From assembly GCA_045576335.1 (NCBI GenBank), contig JAZNGH010000023.1:1-53103 (forward strand): 53,103 nt of DNA, given 5' to 3'. The notes under the pieces were generated by a model. It made no database searches. It was not told where the DNA came from and worked only from the letters and a program-made list of their open reading frames with translations. This DNA comes from Scatosoma sp045576335. GTDB taxonomy: Bacteria; Bacillota; Clostridia; Christensenellales; Borkfalkiaceae. The translations under genes and the position numbers were made by a program. Of this stretch, positions 7,725 to 15,332 are shown one piece after another (the stretch's first letter is position 1; each line of letters starts with the position of its first letter).

Positions 7725-8480
7725 TTAAATCGTCACTTCGTCCACTTTGAACACGGGACCGTCTTTACATACGCGCGCTTTTTTGCCATTCGTCAAATCG
7801 CATACGCAAACCAAGCACGCGCCGATTCCGCAGCCCATACGCTCCTCCAAGGACACGTAGCAGAGAAAATTCTCTTTCTCCACGAGCGTTTTGAGTGCGC
7901 GAAGCATAGGCGTAGGTCCGCAAGCAAGCACCACGTCGGGGCGGTTGCCCTTGACGATATCCGCCGCAAACGCCTGCACGGCGTTCATTTTTTCGCCGTA
8001 GCTGCCGTCGTCGGTTACGGCGACGAATTTATTTGCCTTTGAAAATTCCTCTACGCCGCAAACGGCGTTTTTGTTTCTATACCCGATATACGCCGAAATC
8101 TCTTTGGTATCCGCGTAAGCGCGCAAAACGGAAATGAGCGGGAACACGCCCACGCCGCCGCCGACAAGCGCGACCTTCTTCTCGTTTTCCTCAACAAAGA
8201 AGCCGTTTCCAAGCGGCATCAGCACGCTTAAACGCGTACCTGCCCCCATCTCTTTCAAGGCTTTCGTGCCGTCGCCCTTGATTTGATAGCAAAAGGTGAC
8301 CTCTCTGCCCTCTACCTTACAAATGGCGATAGGACGGCGCAACAAATGCGTACCGCCCACGGCGATATCGCCGAACTGCCCCGCACGAACCTTGATATCC
8401 TCGTCAAGAGCAAAGGTCACCGCGTAGACTTTTTCGGCTATGCGTTCGTTTTTTACAATCGTTGCAATATAATCTTTCAT
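7725..8480 (-). CDS. pyrK: Dihydroorotate dehydrogenase electron transfer subunit
   Basis: FAD and [2Fe-2S] subunit that passes electrons from PyrD to NAD+. The 251-residue protein has a ferredoxin-reductase fold: the FAD-binding RRPIAIC at 48-54, the nucleotide-binding VGGGVGVFPL at 106-115, and ACGPTPML near 187-193. The C-terminal cluster ligands are the Cys residues at about 217, 222, 225 and 238 (CGIGACLVC...C). All four are present, so the subunit should be functional. It follows pyrF with a two-base gap. Confidence 0.96.
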   Translation of the reverse strand: MKDYIATIVKNERIAEKVYAVTFALDEDIKVRAGQFGDIAVGGTHLLRRPIAICKVEGREVTFCYQIKGDGTKALKEMGAGTRLSVLMPLGNGFFVEENEKKVALVGGGVGVFPLISVLRAYADTKEISAYIGYRNKNAVCGVEEFSKANKFVAVTDDGSYGEKMNAVQAFAADIVKGNRPDVVLACGPTPMLRALKTLVEKENFLCYVSLEERMGCGIGACLVCVCDLTNGKKARVCKDGPVFKVDEVTI

Positions 8481-8482
8481 CT

Positions 8483-9391
8483 TTATTTACTCATTTTACC
8501 GATTACGTTCGACAAATCCTGTTGCATAGCGATACATGCCGCGCGCGCCGCCTCGTAATACGTGCCGCCGTTTTTCTTGTACGCGCACAAAATCCCGCGC
8601 GAGTTGTTCACGACACCGCCCAAGCCGTTTTTACCGAAACAGCTTTTGAGCATTTCCGCATTGCCGCCCTGTGCGCCGTAACCAGGGATAAGGAAAAAGG
8701 TATGCGGCAACACTTCGCGCAATCTCGCCGCTTCCGTGGGATGCGTCGCGCCGACGACCGCACCGACTGCCGAATAGCCGTACTTTCCGATTGTGCTTTC
8801 CCCCCATTTTTCCACCAAGCCGCCCATATATTCGTAAACGGACTTCCCGTTTTCAAGAACGAGGTTTTGAAGCTCGCCGCTCGACGGATTGGAGGTTTTT
8901 ACGAGTACGAAAATACCCTTGTCTTTCTTTTCACATTCCTCCACGAAGGGCGCGATACCGTCCGTGCCCAAATATCCGTTCACGGTCACGTAATCGGCGG
9001 GGAACGCCTGACGGGAAATCCCGTTCACTTGCGTTTCGCCAAGGAAGGTCTTTGCATAGCAGGAAGCCGTCGAGCCGATATCGTTACGCTTTGCGTCCGC
9101 AATCACCACGAGTCCCTTTTCCGCCGCGTATTTGAGCGTTTCCTCGTACGCCTTCATACCCGCCACGCCGTACATTTCGTAATACGCGATTTGTACCTTT
9201 ACCGAGGGTACGATATCGTAAAGGGTGTCGATCAATTTTTTATTAAAATCGAACACGCGTTCCGCTACGCCCTCAAAGGTCGTAACGCCCGCTTTCATTT
9301 CGTCGGGCAAATAATCGAACAGCGTGTCCAAACCCACGCAAGTCGGGTTTTGCATACCGATAATGCCTTCTATCAGTCTATCCGTAATCAT
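8483..9391 (-). CDS. pyrF: Orotidine 5'-phosphate decarboxylase (type 2)
   Basis: Decarboxylates OMP to UMP. At 302 residues it belongs to the longer type-2 OMP decarboxylases rather than the roughly 240-residue type 1. The catalytic block ADAKRNDIGSTA lies at 98-109, with Lys101 as the expected catalytic lysine, and PGYGAQGG near the C-terminus binds phosphate. It sits between pyrC and pyrK in the operon, with about 14 bases to pyrC. Confidence 0.95.
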   Translation of the reverse strand: MITDRLIEGIIGMQNPTCVGLDTLFDYLPDEMKAGVTTFEGVAERVFDFNKKLIDTLYDIVPSVKVQIAYYEMYGVAGMKAYEETLKYAAEKGLVVIADAKRNDIGSTASCYAKTFLGETQVNGISRQAFPADYVTVNGYLGTDGIAPFVEECEKKDKGIFVLVKTSNPSSGELQNLVLENGKSVYEYMGGLVEKWGESTIGKYGYSAVGAVVGATHPTEAARLREVLPHTFFLIPGYGAQGGNAEMLKSCFGKNGLGGVVNNSRGILCAYKKNGGTYYEAARAACIAMQQDLSNVIGKMSK

Positions 9392-9405
9392 AGCTTTTCC
9401 TCCGT

Positions 9406-10668
9406 TTACGCCTTATATTTAATTTCCCCGTCTACGAGGGTGTATTTGACTACGCCGTCAAGCTTATATCCGCCAAACGGGCTGTTTTTGCCCTTGCTCA
9501 CGAAGTTTGCGGGGTCTACGACGAAGCTTTCGTTCAAATCCGCAATCATGATATCGGCAACGCCGCCCTCGACAAGCTCGCCGCCGTCAAGCCCCAAAAT
9601 ACGCGCGGGGGCGGCGGACATTTTCTCCGCAATTTCGGGCAAGCTCAAAACGCCTGCTTTATACAAATAGGTAATTGCAAAGCCAAACGAAGTTTCGATA
9701 CCGCTGATACCGAACGCCGCGGCGTTGTATTCTACGTTTTTGTCGTTGATATGATGGGGCGCGTGGTCGGTGACGATACAATCGAGCGTTCCGTCCTTCA
9801 AGCCCTCCAAAATCGCCTGCTTGTCCACATCCTCACGAATGGGAGGGTTGACCTTGGTATTCGTGTCAAAGCCCGTCACGATTTCGTCCGTCACGGAGAA
9901 ATAGTGCGGACAGGTTTCTGCCGTCACCTTTACGCCCGCTTTTTTCGCGTCACGGATAAGTCTTACGCCGCTGTACGTGGATACGTGACAGATATGCACG
10001 GGCACGTCCAAGCTTTCGGCAAGCGCGATTTCCCTTGCAATGATAATATCCTCCGCCGCGCGGGGAATACCCTTTAAGCCCGCAATTGTCGAGCTTAACC
10101 CCTCGTTGACGACGCCGCCGTCCACAAGCTCTTTATCCTCGCAATGGCAAAGGCATTTCATATTAAAGCCGCTTGCGTATTCCATAGCAAGGCGCATCAA
10201 GCGGGAGCTTTTTACGCTCACGCCGTCGTCGGAGATCGCCACCGCGCCCGCTTTTTTCATTTCGCCGATATCGGCGAGCTGTTCGCCTTTCGAGCCTTTG
10301 GTAATCGCGCCGATCGGGTGTACCTTACAAAGCCCGACCTCCTCCGATTTATGCTTAATATAGCTGACCACGACTTTATTGTCCGTAACGGGGTTGGTGT
10401 TGGGCATACAGCAAACTTGCGTAAAGCCGCCCTTTACCGCCGCTTTCGAGCCGCTTTCGATATCCTCTTTATATTCAAAACCGGGGTCGCGCAAATGCAC
10501 GTGCATATCGATAAGACCGGGGAACACGTGTTTTCCCGCCGCATCAATTTCCATACTGCCGTCCGCGGGAATATTTTCCGCAAGCTTCACGATTTTACCG
10601 TTTTCAATCAAAATATCCTTCTTTTCGACGGAATTTTTCAAAACCACGTTACCGTTTCTGATGATCAT
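9406..10668 (-). CDS. pyrC: Dihydroorotase
   Basis: Zinc amidohydrolase that cyclises carbamoyl aspartate to dihydroorotate. The 420-residue protein is a class I dihydroorotase: the metal-binding HVHLRDPG lies at 56-63, CHCEDKEL and HICHVST supply further metal ligands, and VTDHAPH near 297-303 carries the catalytic Asp. Length is typical. It follows pyrB by about 27 bases and has its own ribosome-binding site. Confidence 0.97.
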   Translation of the reverse strand: MIIRNGNVVLKNSVEKKDILIENGKIVKLAENIPADGSMEIDAAGKHVFPGLIDMHVHLRDPGFEYKEDIESGSKAAVKGGFTQVCCMPNTNPVTDNKVVVSYIKHKSEEVGLCKVHPIGAITKGSKGEQLADIGEMKKAGAVAISDDGVSVKSSRLMRLAMEYASGFNMKCLCHCEDKELVDGGVVNEGLSSTIAGLKGIPRAAEDIIIAREIALAESLDVPVHICHVSTYSGVRLIRDAKKAGVKVTAETCPHYFSVTDEIVTGFDTNTKVNPPIREDVDKQAILEGLKDGTLDCIVTDHAPHHINDKNVEYNAAAFGISGIETSFGFAITYLYKAGVLSLPEIAEKMSAAPARILGLDGGELVEGGVADIMIADLNESFVVDPANFVSKGKNSPFGGYKLDGVVKYTLVDGEIKYKA

Positions 10669-10695
10669 TGTAGTTTCTCCTATCGTATTTTTCTC

Positions 10696-11628
10696 TTATT
10701 TCTTATTGCTGTCGCGATAATCGTTCAACAGCTTCAACGCCGCCATACGCACGGCAATCCCCGAAAAGACCTGCTCTTCGATACGGCTCTTTTCGTGATC
10801 GATTACTTTGCCCGTAAGCTCTACGCCGCGGTTGACGGGACCAGGGTGCATAACGATTGCGTTGGGCTTGGCGTATTTGAGGGACTTGCCGTCCACGCCG
10901 TAAAACTCCGCATATTCGTTGAGCGAGGGGAAATTGCCCGCCTGCTGACGTTCGAGCTGAATACGAAGCCCCATCACGACGTCCACGCCGTCAAGAGCCT
11001 CTTCCTTGCTGGAACAAAGCTTTGCGCCAAGCTTGTCTATCCCTTTGGGGATAAGCGTTTCGGGCGCGTACATACGCACCTCCGCGCCCATGGCGTTCAA
11101 ACCGAAGAGGTTGGATTTCGCCACGCGGGAATGCTTGATGTCGCCCACTATCGCCACCTTTAAGCCCTCCAAGTGCCCGAAATGCTCGCGCATAGTAAGC
11201 ATATCCAAAAGCGCTTGCGTGGGGTGCTCGTTCATACCGTCACCCGCGTTGAGAACGCCCGCCTTTACCGTCTTACCAAGCAAATAGGGCGCGCCGCCCA
11301 TAGGATGACGCATAATCAGGAAATCGTTGAGCTGTGCGTCCAACGTTTTACCCGTGTCCACGAGCGTTTCGCCCTTTGCCACCGACGAGCTGCTTGCGGC
11401 GATATTGATGACCGTCGCCCCAAGGTATTTGGCGGCAAGCTCAAAGCTCGTACGCGTTCGCGTACTGTTCTCGTAAAAGAGAATGGTTGCCGTTTTGCCT
11501 TTGAGGTACGGAAGCTGTTTATTTCCGTTTTTCAAATGCCGTTTCATTTCCGTCGCCACGTCGAGAAGCTCGGTAATCTCCTCTCTCGTTACGTCGATAA
11601 GCCCTAGCAAATCTTTTCTTTTGAGCAT
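10696..11628 (-). CDS. pyrB: Aspartate carbamoyltransferase catalytic subunit
   Basis: Condenses aspartate with carbamoyl phosphate, the committed step of pyrimidine synthesis. The 310-residue protein has the carbamoyl-phosphate motif ENSTRTRTSFE at about 53-63, the conserved HPTQALLD segment, and GDIKHSRVAKSN in the aspartate domain. There is no pyrI regulatory-subunit gene. It is the first gene of the operon, about 50 bases after a strong promoter. carA, carB and pyrR are not in the window. Confidence 0.97.
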   Translation of the reverse strand: MLKRKDLLGLIDVTREEITELLDVATEMKRHLKNGNKQLPYLKGKTATILFYENSTRTRTSFELAAKYLGATVINIAASSSSVAKGETLVDTGKTLDAQLNDFLIMRHPMGGAPYLLGKTVKAGVLNAGDGMNEHPTQALLDMLTMREHFGHLEGLKVAIVGDIKHSRVAKSNLFGLNAMGAEVRMYAPETLIPKGIDKLGAKLCSSKEEALDGVDVVMGLRIQLERQQAGNFPSLNEYAEFYGVDGKSLKYAKPNAIVMHPGPVNRGVELTGKVIDHEKSRIEEQVFSGIAVRMAALKLLNDYRDSNKK

Positions 11629-11679
11629 ATTTCTCTCCGTTTATCGTATTCGAAGGCTACGCCTTCAATTCCACACGCT

Positions 11680-11708
11680 ATTATACCACTTTTTTCCGCG
11701 CTTGTAAA
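11680..11708 (-). promoter_or_regulatory. Promoter of the pyr operon
   Basis: On the minus strand TTTACA (11703-11708), 17-base spacer, TATAAT (11680-11685). The leader of about 45 bases holds a perfect small hairpin (GAAGGC-GTA-GCCTTC) but no terminator, so I see no PyrR-type attenuator. Confidence 0.75.
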
Positions 11709-11733
11709 GGATTACGCCGCCCGTTTTGAAAAA

Positions 11734-12429
11734 TCAATAGATTTTCACGAGCTTAAACCCCACTTTATCGCACGAAGCGAGGATATATTCCACGCCCTGC
11801 TTTTCCGTTTTCAACGGAAAATACGCCGCGCCGTGGATATGCCCGAACACCACCTTTTCCACACCGTTTTTTTCAAACAGCTCGGTAAAGAGCGTGTCCT
11901 CACTCTTCAAGGTAAAGGGCGGGTAATGAATCATAGCAAGCTTGATATCCCCCTCTTGATACAACGCGTCCGCGTCGGTAAACGCAAGGCGGAAGCGTTC
12001 CGCTTCGCGAAGATACAATTTCTCGTCCTGCTCGGTAAAATCAGGGCTGCCAGGACAGCTCCACCCGCGCGAGCCGACAATAACGAAGTTGCCGATTTTC
12101 ACGGCGTCCGTTTGCAAAAAAATAAAGCTTTCGTCGGGCGCGGCGGCGCGGAGCTTGGAAATCCCGTTCCACCAATAATCGTGGTTGCCGCGGACAAACA
12201 CCTTTTTCCCCGGTAAAAGCGCGAGCGCGCGCAAATCTTCCAGCGCGTCCGTAAGCTTCATTGCCCAGCTGATATCCCCCGAAATTAGGACGATATCCTC
12301 CTCTTTCACGACAGAAAGCCAATCGTTTTTTATTTTTTCGAAATGCCCTTCCCAGTTCCCGCCGAACACGTCCATAGGCTTGTCCGCGGTCGTGGATAAA
12401 TGCAAATCGCTAATAGCGTAAATATTCAT
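11734..12429 (-). CDS. Calcineurin-like metallophosphoesterase
   Basis: A 231-residue cytosolic phosphoesterase with the binuclear-metal motifs in order: SDLHL (7-11), GDISWA (51-56), GNHDYWW (80-86), MIHYPP, and GHIHG near 196. The substrate is unknown; this subgroup is widespread in Clostridia. There is no clear ribosome-binding site. A TTGCTT-N17-TATAAT promoter ends six bases before the ATG, so transcription would start at or next to the start codon. The N-terminal DLH motif must be included, so the start cannot lie much further downstream. It is monocistronic, upstream of and pointing the same way as the pyr operon. Confidence 0.9.
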   Translation of the reverse strand: MNIYAISDLHLSTTADKPMDVFGGNWEGHFEKIKNDWLSVVKEEDIVLISGDISWAMKLTDALEDLRALALLPGKKVFVRGNHDYWWNGISKLRAAAPDESFIFLQTDAVKIGNFVIVGSRGWSCPGSPDFTEQDEKLYLREAERFRLAFTDADALYQEGDIKLAMIHYPPFTLKSEDTLFTELFEKNGVEKVVFGHIHGAAYFPLKTEKQGVEYILASCDKVGFKLVKIY

Positions 12430-12435
12430 AGCCTT

Positions 12436-12464
12436 ATTATACCATTTCTTCCTATAAAAAGCAA
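12436..12464 (-). promoter_or_regulatory. Promoter of the metallophosphoesterase gene, leaderless geometry
   Basis: On the minus strand TTGCTT (12459-12464), 17-base spacer, TATAAT (12436-12441). The six bases AAGGCT separate the -10 from the ATG. Confidence 0.6.
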
Positions 12465-12485
12465 GGATTTCAAAGGGATAAACAC

Positions 12486-12520
12486 AAAAAGCAGCCCGTG
12501 GAAACGGACTGCTTTTTTTC
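12486..12520 (-). terminator. Terminator of the probable coat protein gene
   Basis: AAAAAGCAGYCCGT-type stem with a short GGA-like loop and T runs on both sides; it can work in either direction. Confidence 0.75.
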
Positions 12521-12530
12521 TTTTTGCGTT

Positions 12531-13187
12531 TTAATTTTTACAATGACAGTTCTTTGCTTGCGGGTACAGCGGCAATTCGAAAAATCCCGCGCATACCTCT
12601 TGCGAATATTCTTGGCAGGGCGGAAGCACGCAATATCCGTACGAGGGAATGAGCAGCTCTACGGGCATTGCAATCTTCAAAATAATCGTCGCGCAAATGG
12701 ACACGGTAAAGCCTTGCGTTTCGGGATTGTAAACGCCCTCGGGCGCAACCGCGCTGACCACCGCTTTCACGGTAAAGGGCATAATCGAGGGTGCGGGCAC
12801 GAACAGCAAAACGTCTTGGTTGAGCGAAACGGTCGCCGTTGCACTGCCCTCTACGCCCGCCGCGTCCGTGTAAAGCACTTCAAGGGGCACGGATACCGTC
12901 GCTTGCACGCGAGCGCAAGATTTATCCAGCTGTCTGTCGACGGTGAGGTTGGTAACGGTTGCCTCCGAAGCGACGGAACGCGCGCTGACGAAGGTCAAAG
13001 GATATGTAGGCGACTCGGGAGAAAGGTCGGTTAAGGTCAGCGCGTAATTTTCGATTTGCGTTTGTTTGATGCACGCGTCGAAAATCTTTTCCGCCTGAAT
13101 ACAAACCTTTTCCGTTAAACCGCCGAGCGGATTGCCCGTAATCGTCCCGGGGCATTTATCCGATTGAAAATTAGAATAAAAGGACAT
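12531..13187 (-). CDS. Conserved clostridial hypothetical protein, probably spore-associated
   Basis: A 218-residue protein with no signal peptide and no named domain that I recognise. It begins with a CPGTITGNPLGGLTEKVC segment, continues with long beta-rich stretches (LTLTDLSPESPTYPLTFVSAR; ATVSVPLEVLYTD), and ends with several Cys residues (YGYCVLPPC ... NCHCKN). I recall similar proteins as conserved in spore-forming Clostridia; a spore-coat role is an inference. A good AGGAGG precedes the ATG. A candidate sigma-K promoter lies about 100 bases upstream, which would give late mother-cell expression. The LysM protein gene upstream also points to spore-surface work. Confidence 0.8.
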   Translation of the reverse strand: MSFYSNFQSDKCPGTITGNPLGGLTEKVCIQAEKIFDACIKQTQIENYALTLTDLSPESPTYPLTFVSARSVASEATVTNLTVDRQLDKSCARVQATVSVPLEVLYTDAAGVEGSATATVSLNQDVLLFVPAPSIMPFTVKAVVSAVAPEGVYNPETQGFTVSICATIILKIAMPVELLIPSYGYCVLPPCQEYSQEVCAGFFELPLYPQAKNCHCKN

Positions 13188-13290
13188 GGTATACCTCCTG
13201 TTACGAATAAACCCGAAATCTCGGCAGGTTTTTCTTTCGTTATTCTCTCCCGCCGTCTTTTTCGGTCTTTCGCGTAATAATTACTTATTA

Positions 13291-13319
13291 TATCGTATGC
13301 AAAGAAACGCGAAAGTGTG
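13291..13319 (-). promoter_or_regulatory. Candidate sigma-K promoter of the probable coat protein
   Basis: On the minus strand CACA (13316-13319), 16-base spacer, CATACGATA (13291-13299), matching the Bacillus sigma-K consensus MACM-N16-CATANNNTA. A TATAAT overlaps it but has no good -35. Confidence 0.45.
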
Positions 13320-13322
13320 CGT

Positions 13323-13604
13323 TTATAAAATCACGCGCATACCGGGATATAAAACGCTCGTTCCGTTTTTTTCAAGAAAGCTTTTCTCGCTCCCGCAAAG
13401 CAAGACCTTCGTGTCCCGCTCCCCCGCCGTATACGCGTTTCCGCGCTCCGTCGGAATACGGAGCAGCATTCCCTCGCACGGCTCGCTCAAAAGTTTGTTT
13501 TCTCTTGCGAGCAAACGCTCGGCAATACAAAACGCCACGGCAATCTCGCGCAAGGTCTGTCCTTTTTTTACTATGTAAAATTCGGGTATTTCCAGCTTTA
13601 ACAT
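13323..13604 (-). CDS. LysM domain protein, probably mother-cell expressed
   Basis: A 93-residue protein whose first half is one LysM peptidoglycan-binding module (EFYIVKKGQTLREIAVAFCIAERLLARENKL, ending GMLLRIP). The second half looks like a degenerate second module ending in PGMRVIL. There is no signal peptide, so it probably acts inside the mother cell or on the forespore surface, as SafA-type LysM proteins do. There is no ribosome-binding site. A perfect sigma-E consensus promoter lies upstream, with its -10 six bases before the ATG. It is divergent from spoVB, with only 73 bases between the two starts. Confidence 0.85.
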   Translation of the reverse strand: MLKLEIPEFYIVKKGQTLREIAVAFCIAERLLARENKLLSEPCEGMLLRIPTERGNAYTAGERDTKVLLCGSEKSFLEKNGTSVLYPGMRVIL

Positions 13605-13610
13605 ATTTAC

Positions 13611-13639
13611 ATTGTATGCGCTATCTTTTCAAAATATGC
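13611..13639 (-). promoter_or_regulatory. Consensus sigma-E promoter of the LysM gene
   Basis: On the minus strand GCATATT (13633-13639), 14-base spacer, CATACAAT (13611-13618): a full match to the Bacillus sigma-E consensus KMATATT-N14-CATACANT. The ATG follows after GTAAAT. Confidence 0.65.
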
Positions 13640-13642
13640 TTG

Positions 13643-13671
13643 TCATACCCCGCGCATACGGCTCGTACAAT
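13643..13671 (+). promoter_or_regulatory. Candidate sigma-E promoter of spoVB
   Basis: TCATACC (13643-13649), 14-base spacer, CGTACAAT (13664-13671). The -10 misses one position and the -35 two against consensus. The ATG at 13678 is six bases downstream, mirroring the divergent LysM gene. Confidence 0.5.
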
Positions 13672-13677
13672 AATAGT

Positions 13678-15234
13678 ATGAAAAACTATACGCCGCACAA
13701 TCCGCATAAAACCATTAAAACCACGGCTTTTGCCACCGCGTCTATCGTCACCGCGCTCTCCGTTGCAGAGCGCGCCTTGGGCTTTTTATACCGTATCGTC
13801 CTTTCCCGTCTGCTCGGCGCGGAGGGCGTGGGGCTGTACCAAGTCGCACTTTCCGTCTTTTCCGTCTTTCTCACGATAGGCACGGGCGGTATTCCCCTCA
13901 CCGTGTCCCGCCTCATTTCCAAAAGCAAAGCGCAAAACGATATTTACGGAGAAAAAAGCGCGGTGAGCGCGGGGCTTTTCCTTTGTATTTTGCTCACCCT
14001 GCCCGTGTCTATCTTGCTCGGCGTATTCCCTAATACGGTGTCCTTTCTCTTTTCCGACGAAAGAAGCCTGACCGTTTTTCGCATTTTACTGCTCGGTTTG
14101 ACCGTGACCTCTATCTACGCGGTATTCCGCGGATATTTTTGGGGCAATAAACAGTTTTTACTGCCCTCCGTCTTGGAAATCGCCGAAGAAACGGTGATGG
14201 TCGTGGCGGGCGTATTGCTTTTGAGAAACGTCTCCAACGCAACGACGGGCGCAAACCTTGCGGGCTGGGCAGTCGTCGTTTCTTACGTCTTTTCCTTTCT
14301 CGCCTCCGCCCTTTGCTTCTTCTTTGGCGGCGGCAAGCTCGCCAAGCCGCAAAAACAGCTCAAACCCCTTTTCAACGCAACCCTGCCTATCACCTCCGTC
14401 CGCGCGAGCGGCACGCTCGTCAACTCCGCCGTCGCCGTTTTATTGCCCGCAATGCTGGTGCGGGCGGGCATGAGCGAAACAGAAGCGCTCACCCTTTTCG
14501 GCGTGATATCGGGCATGGCGATCCCCGTACTTTTTATTCCCTCTACCATAATCGGCTCCCTTTCCCTCGTGCTCGTTCCCGAGCTGTCCGAAAACTTCTA
14601 CCGTAAAGACGCCGAACGCTTATACGAAAACCTTTCAAAAGGGCTTTGCGTGTCTACGCTCGTCGCCTGCTTTTTGTTGCCTTTTTTCTACGCGTTTGGC
14701 GACGAGCTAGGGAAAATCGCCTTTTCCGAGCCGCTTGCAGGGGAATTTATCCGTAGAGGCTGTCCTTTGCTTTTGCCTATGAGCTTGACTATGATTTCTA
14801 CGGGTATGCTCAATTCCATGGGCTTTGAAAAACAGACCTTCGTCTATTATTTCCTCGGCGCGGCGGCAATGCTCCTTTGCGTGTTGCTCTTGCCCGCCGT
14901 TTGCGGCGGCTACGCCTATATCATCGGGCTTGGCGCGAGCTATATCGTCACGGCGACCTGCAACTTACTTCTGCTCAATAAAAAATGCCCTAAATTGTAC
15001 ACAAAAATCTTCAAACGACAGGGGCAGGTATTCATTCACTCCGTTTTCAAGGCGTTTTTCGCCGTGCTGCCCATCGCGCTTTGCGGCGATTTATTCGTTT
15101 CTCTATTCCAAGCCTTTACGGGCGAATTTCTCTGTATGTTGCTCTCGGGCGTAGCCTTGCTTCTTCTCACCGCGCTTATTTGGATCTTGCTTGGAATAAT
15201 TCCTGTAAAAAAGAAAATTTATAAAATTTCTTGA
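13678..15234 (+). CDS. spoVB: Stage V sporulation protein B / MurJ-like lipid flippase (MATE superfamily)
   Basis: A 518-residue polytopic protein with about 14 membrane segments, the length of Bacillus SpoVB. The N-terminal helix with ERALGFLYRIVLSRLLGAEGVGLYQ is typical of the polysaccharide-biosynthesis/MurJ/SpoVB group, which flips lipid-linked cell-wall precursors. SpoVB serves cortex synthesis in the mother cell. The frame opens at 13612, but the family-like N-terminus begins at the ATG at 13678. That start has no Shine-Dalgarno sequence and lies six bases after a sigma-E-like -10. The divergent sigma-E LysM gene supports a sporulation role rather than vegetative MurJ, though a MurJ function cannot be excluded. 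Confidence 0.85.
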   Translation: MKNYTPHNPHKTIKTTAFATASIVTALSVAERALGFLYRIVLSRLLGAEGVGLYQVALSVFSVFLTIGTGGIPLTVSRLISKSKAQNDIYGEKSAVSAGLFLCILLTLPVSILLGVFPNTVSFLFSDERSLTVFRILLLGLTVTSIYAVFRGYFWGNKQFLLPSVLEIAEETVMVVAGVLLLRNVSNATTGANLAGWAVVVSYVFSFLASALCFFFGGGKLAKPQKQLKPLFNATLPITSVRASGTLVNSAVAVLLPAMLVRAGMSETEALTLFGVISGMAIPVLFIPSTIIGSLSLVLVPELSENFYRKDAERLYENLSKGLCVSTLVACFLLPFFYAFGDELGKIAFSEPLAGEFIRRGCPLLLPMSLTMISTGMLNSMGFEKQTFVYYFLGAAAMLLCVLLLPAVCGGYAYIIGLGASYIVTATCNLLLLNKKCPKLYTKIFKRQGQVFIHSVFKAFFAVLPIALCGDLFVSLFQAFTGEFLCMLLSGVALLLLTALIWILLGIIPVKKKIYKIS

Positions 15235-15263
15235 TTTTTTATACACTTTTTGCGTTCCGTTCC

Positions 15264-15292
15264 TTGACATTAAAAGCAATTAAGAGTAAAAT
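15264..15292 (+). promoter_or_regulatory. Promoter of pgi
   Basis: TTGACA (15264-15269), 17-base spacer, TAAAAT (15287-15292). An AAAGGAG ribosome-binding site precedes the gene. Confidence 0.8.
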
Positions 15293-15332
15293 ATAACAGT
15301 ACACTAAACACACCAAACAAAAGGAGAACATT

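Noticed and set aside
8462..9670. Long plus-strand frame of 402 codons, with similar long frames at 15270-16649 and 19802-21238
   Set aside because: Each lies antisense over a conserved gene (pyrF and the pyrC end, pgi, the ABC ATPase). They show no domain, ribosome-binding site or family signature, and arise from codon bias on the coding strand.
11629..11679. Possible PyrR attenuator before pyrB
   Set aside because: Only one small hairpin without a T run and no PyrR-binding consensus; pyrR is also absent here.
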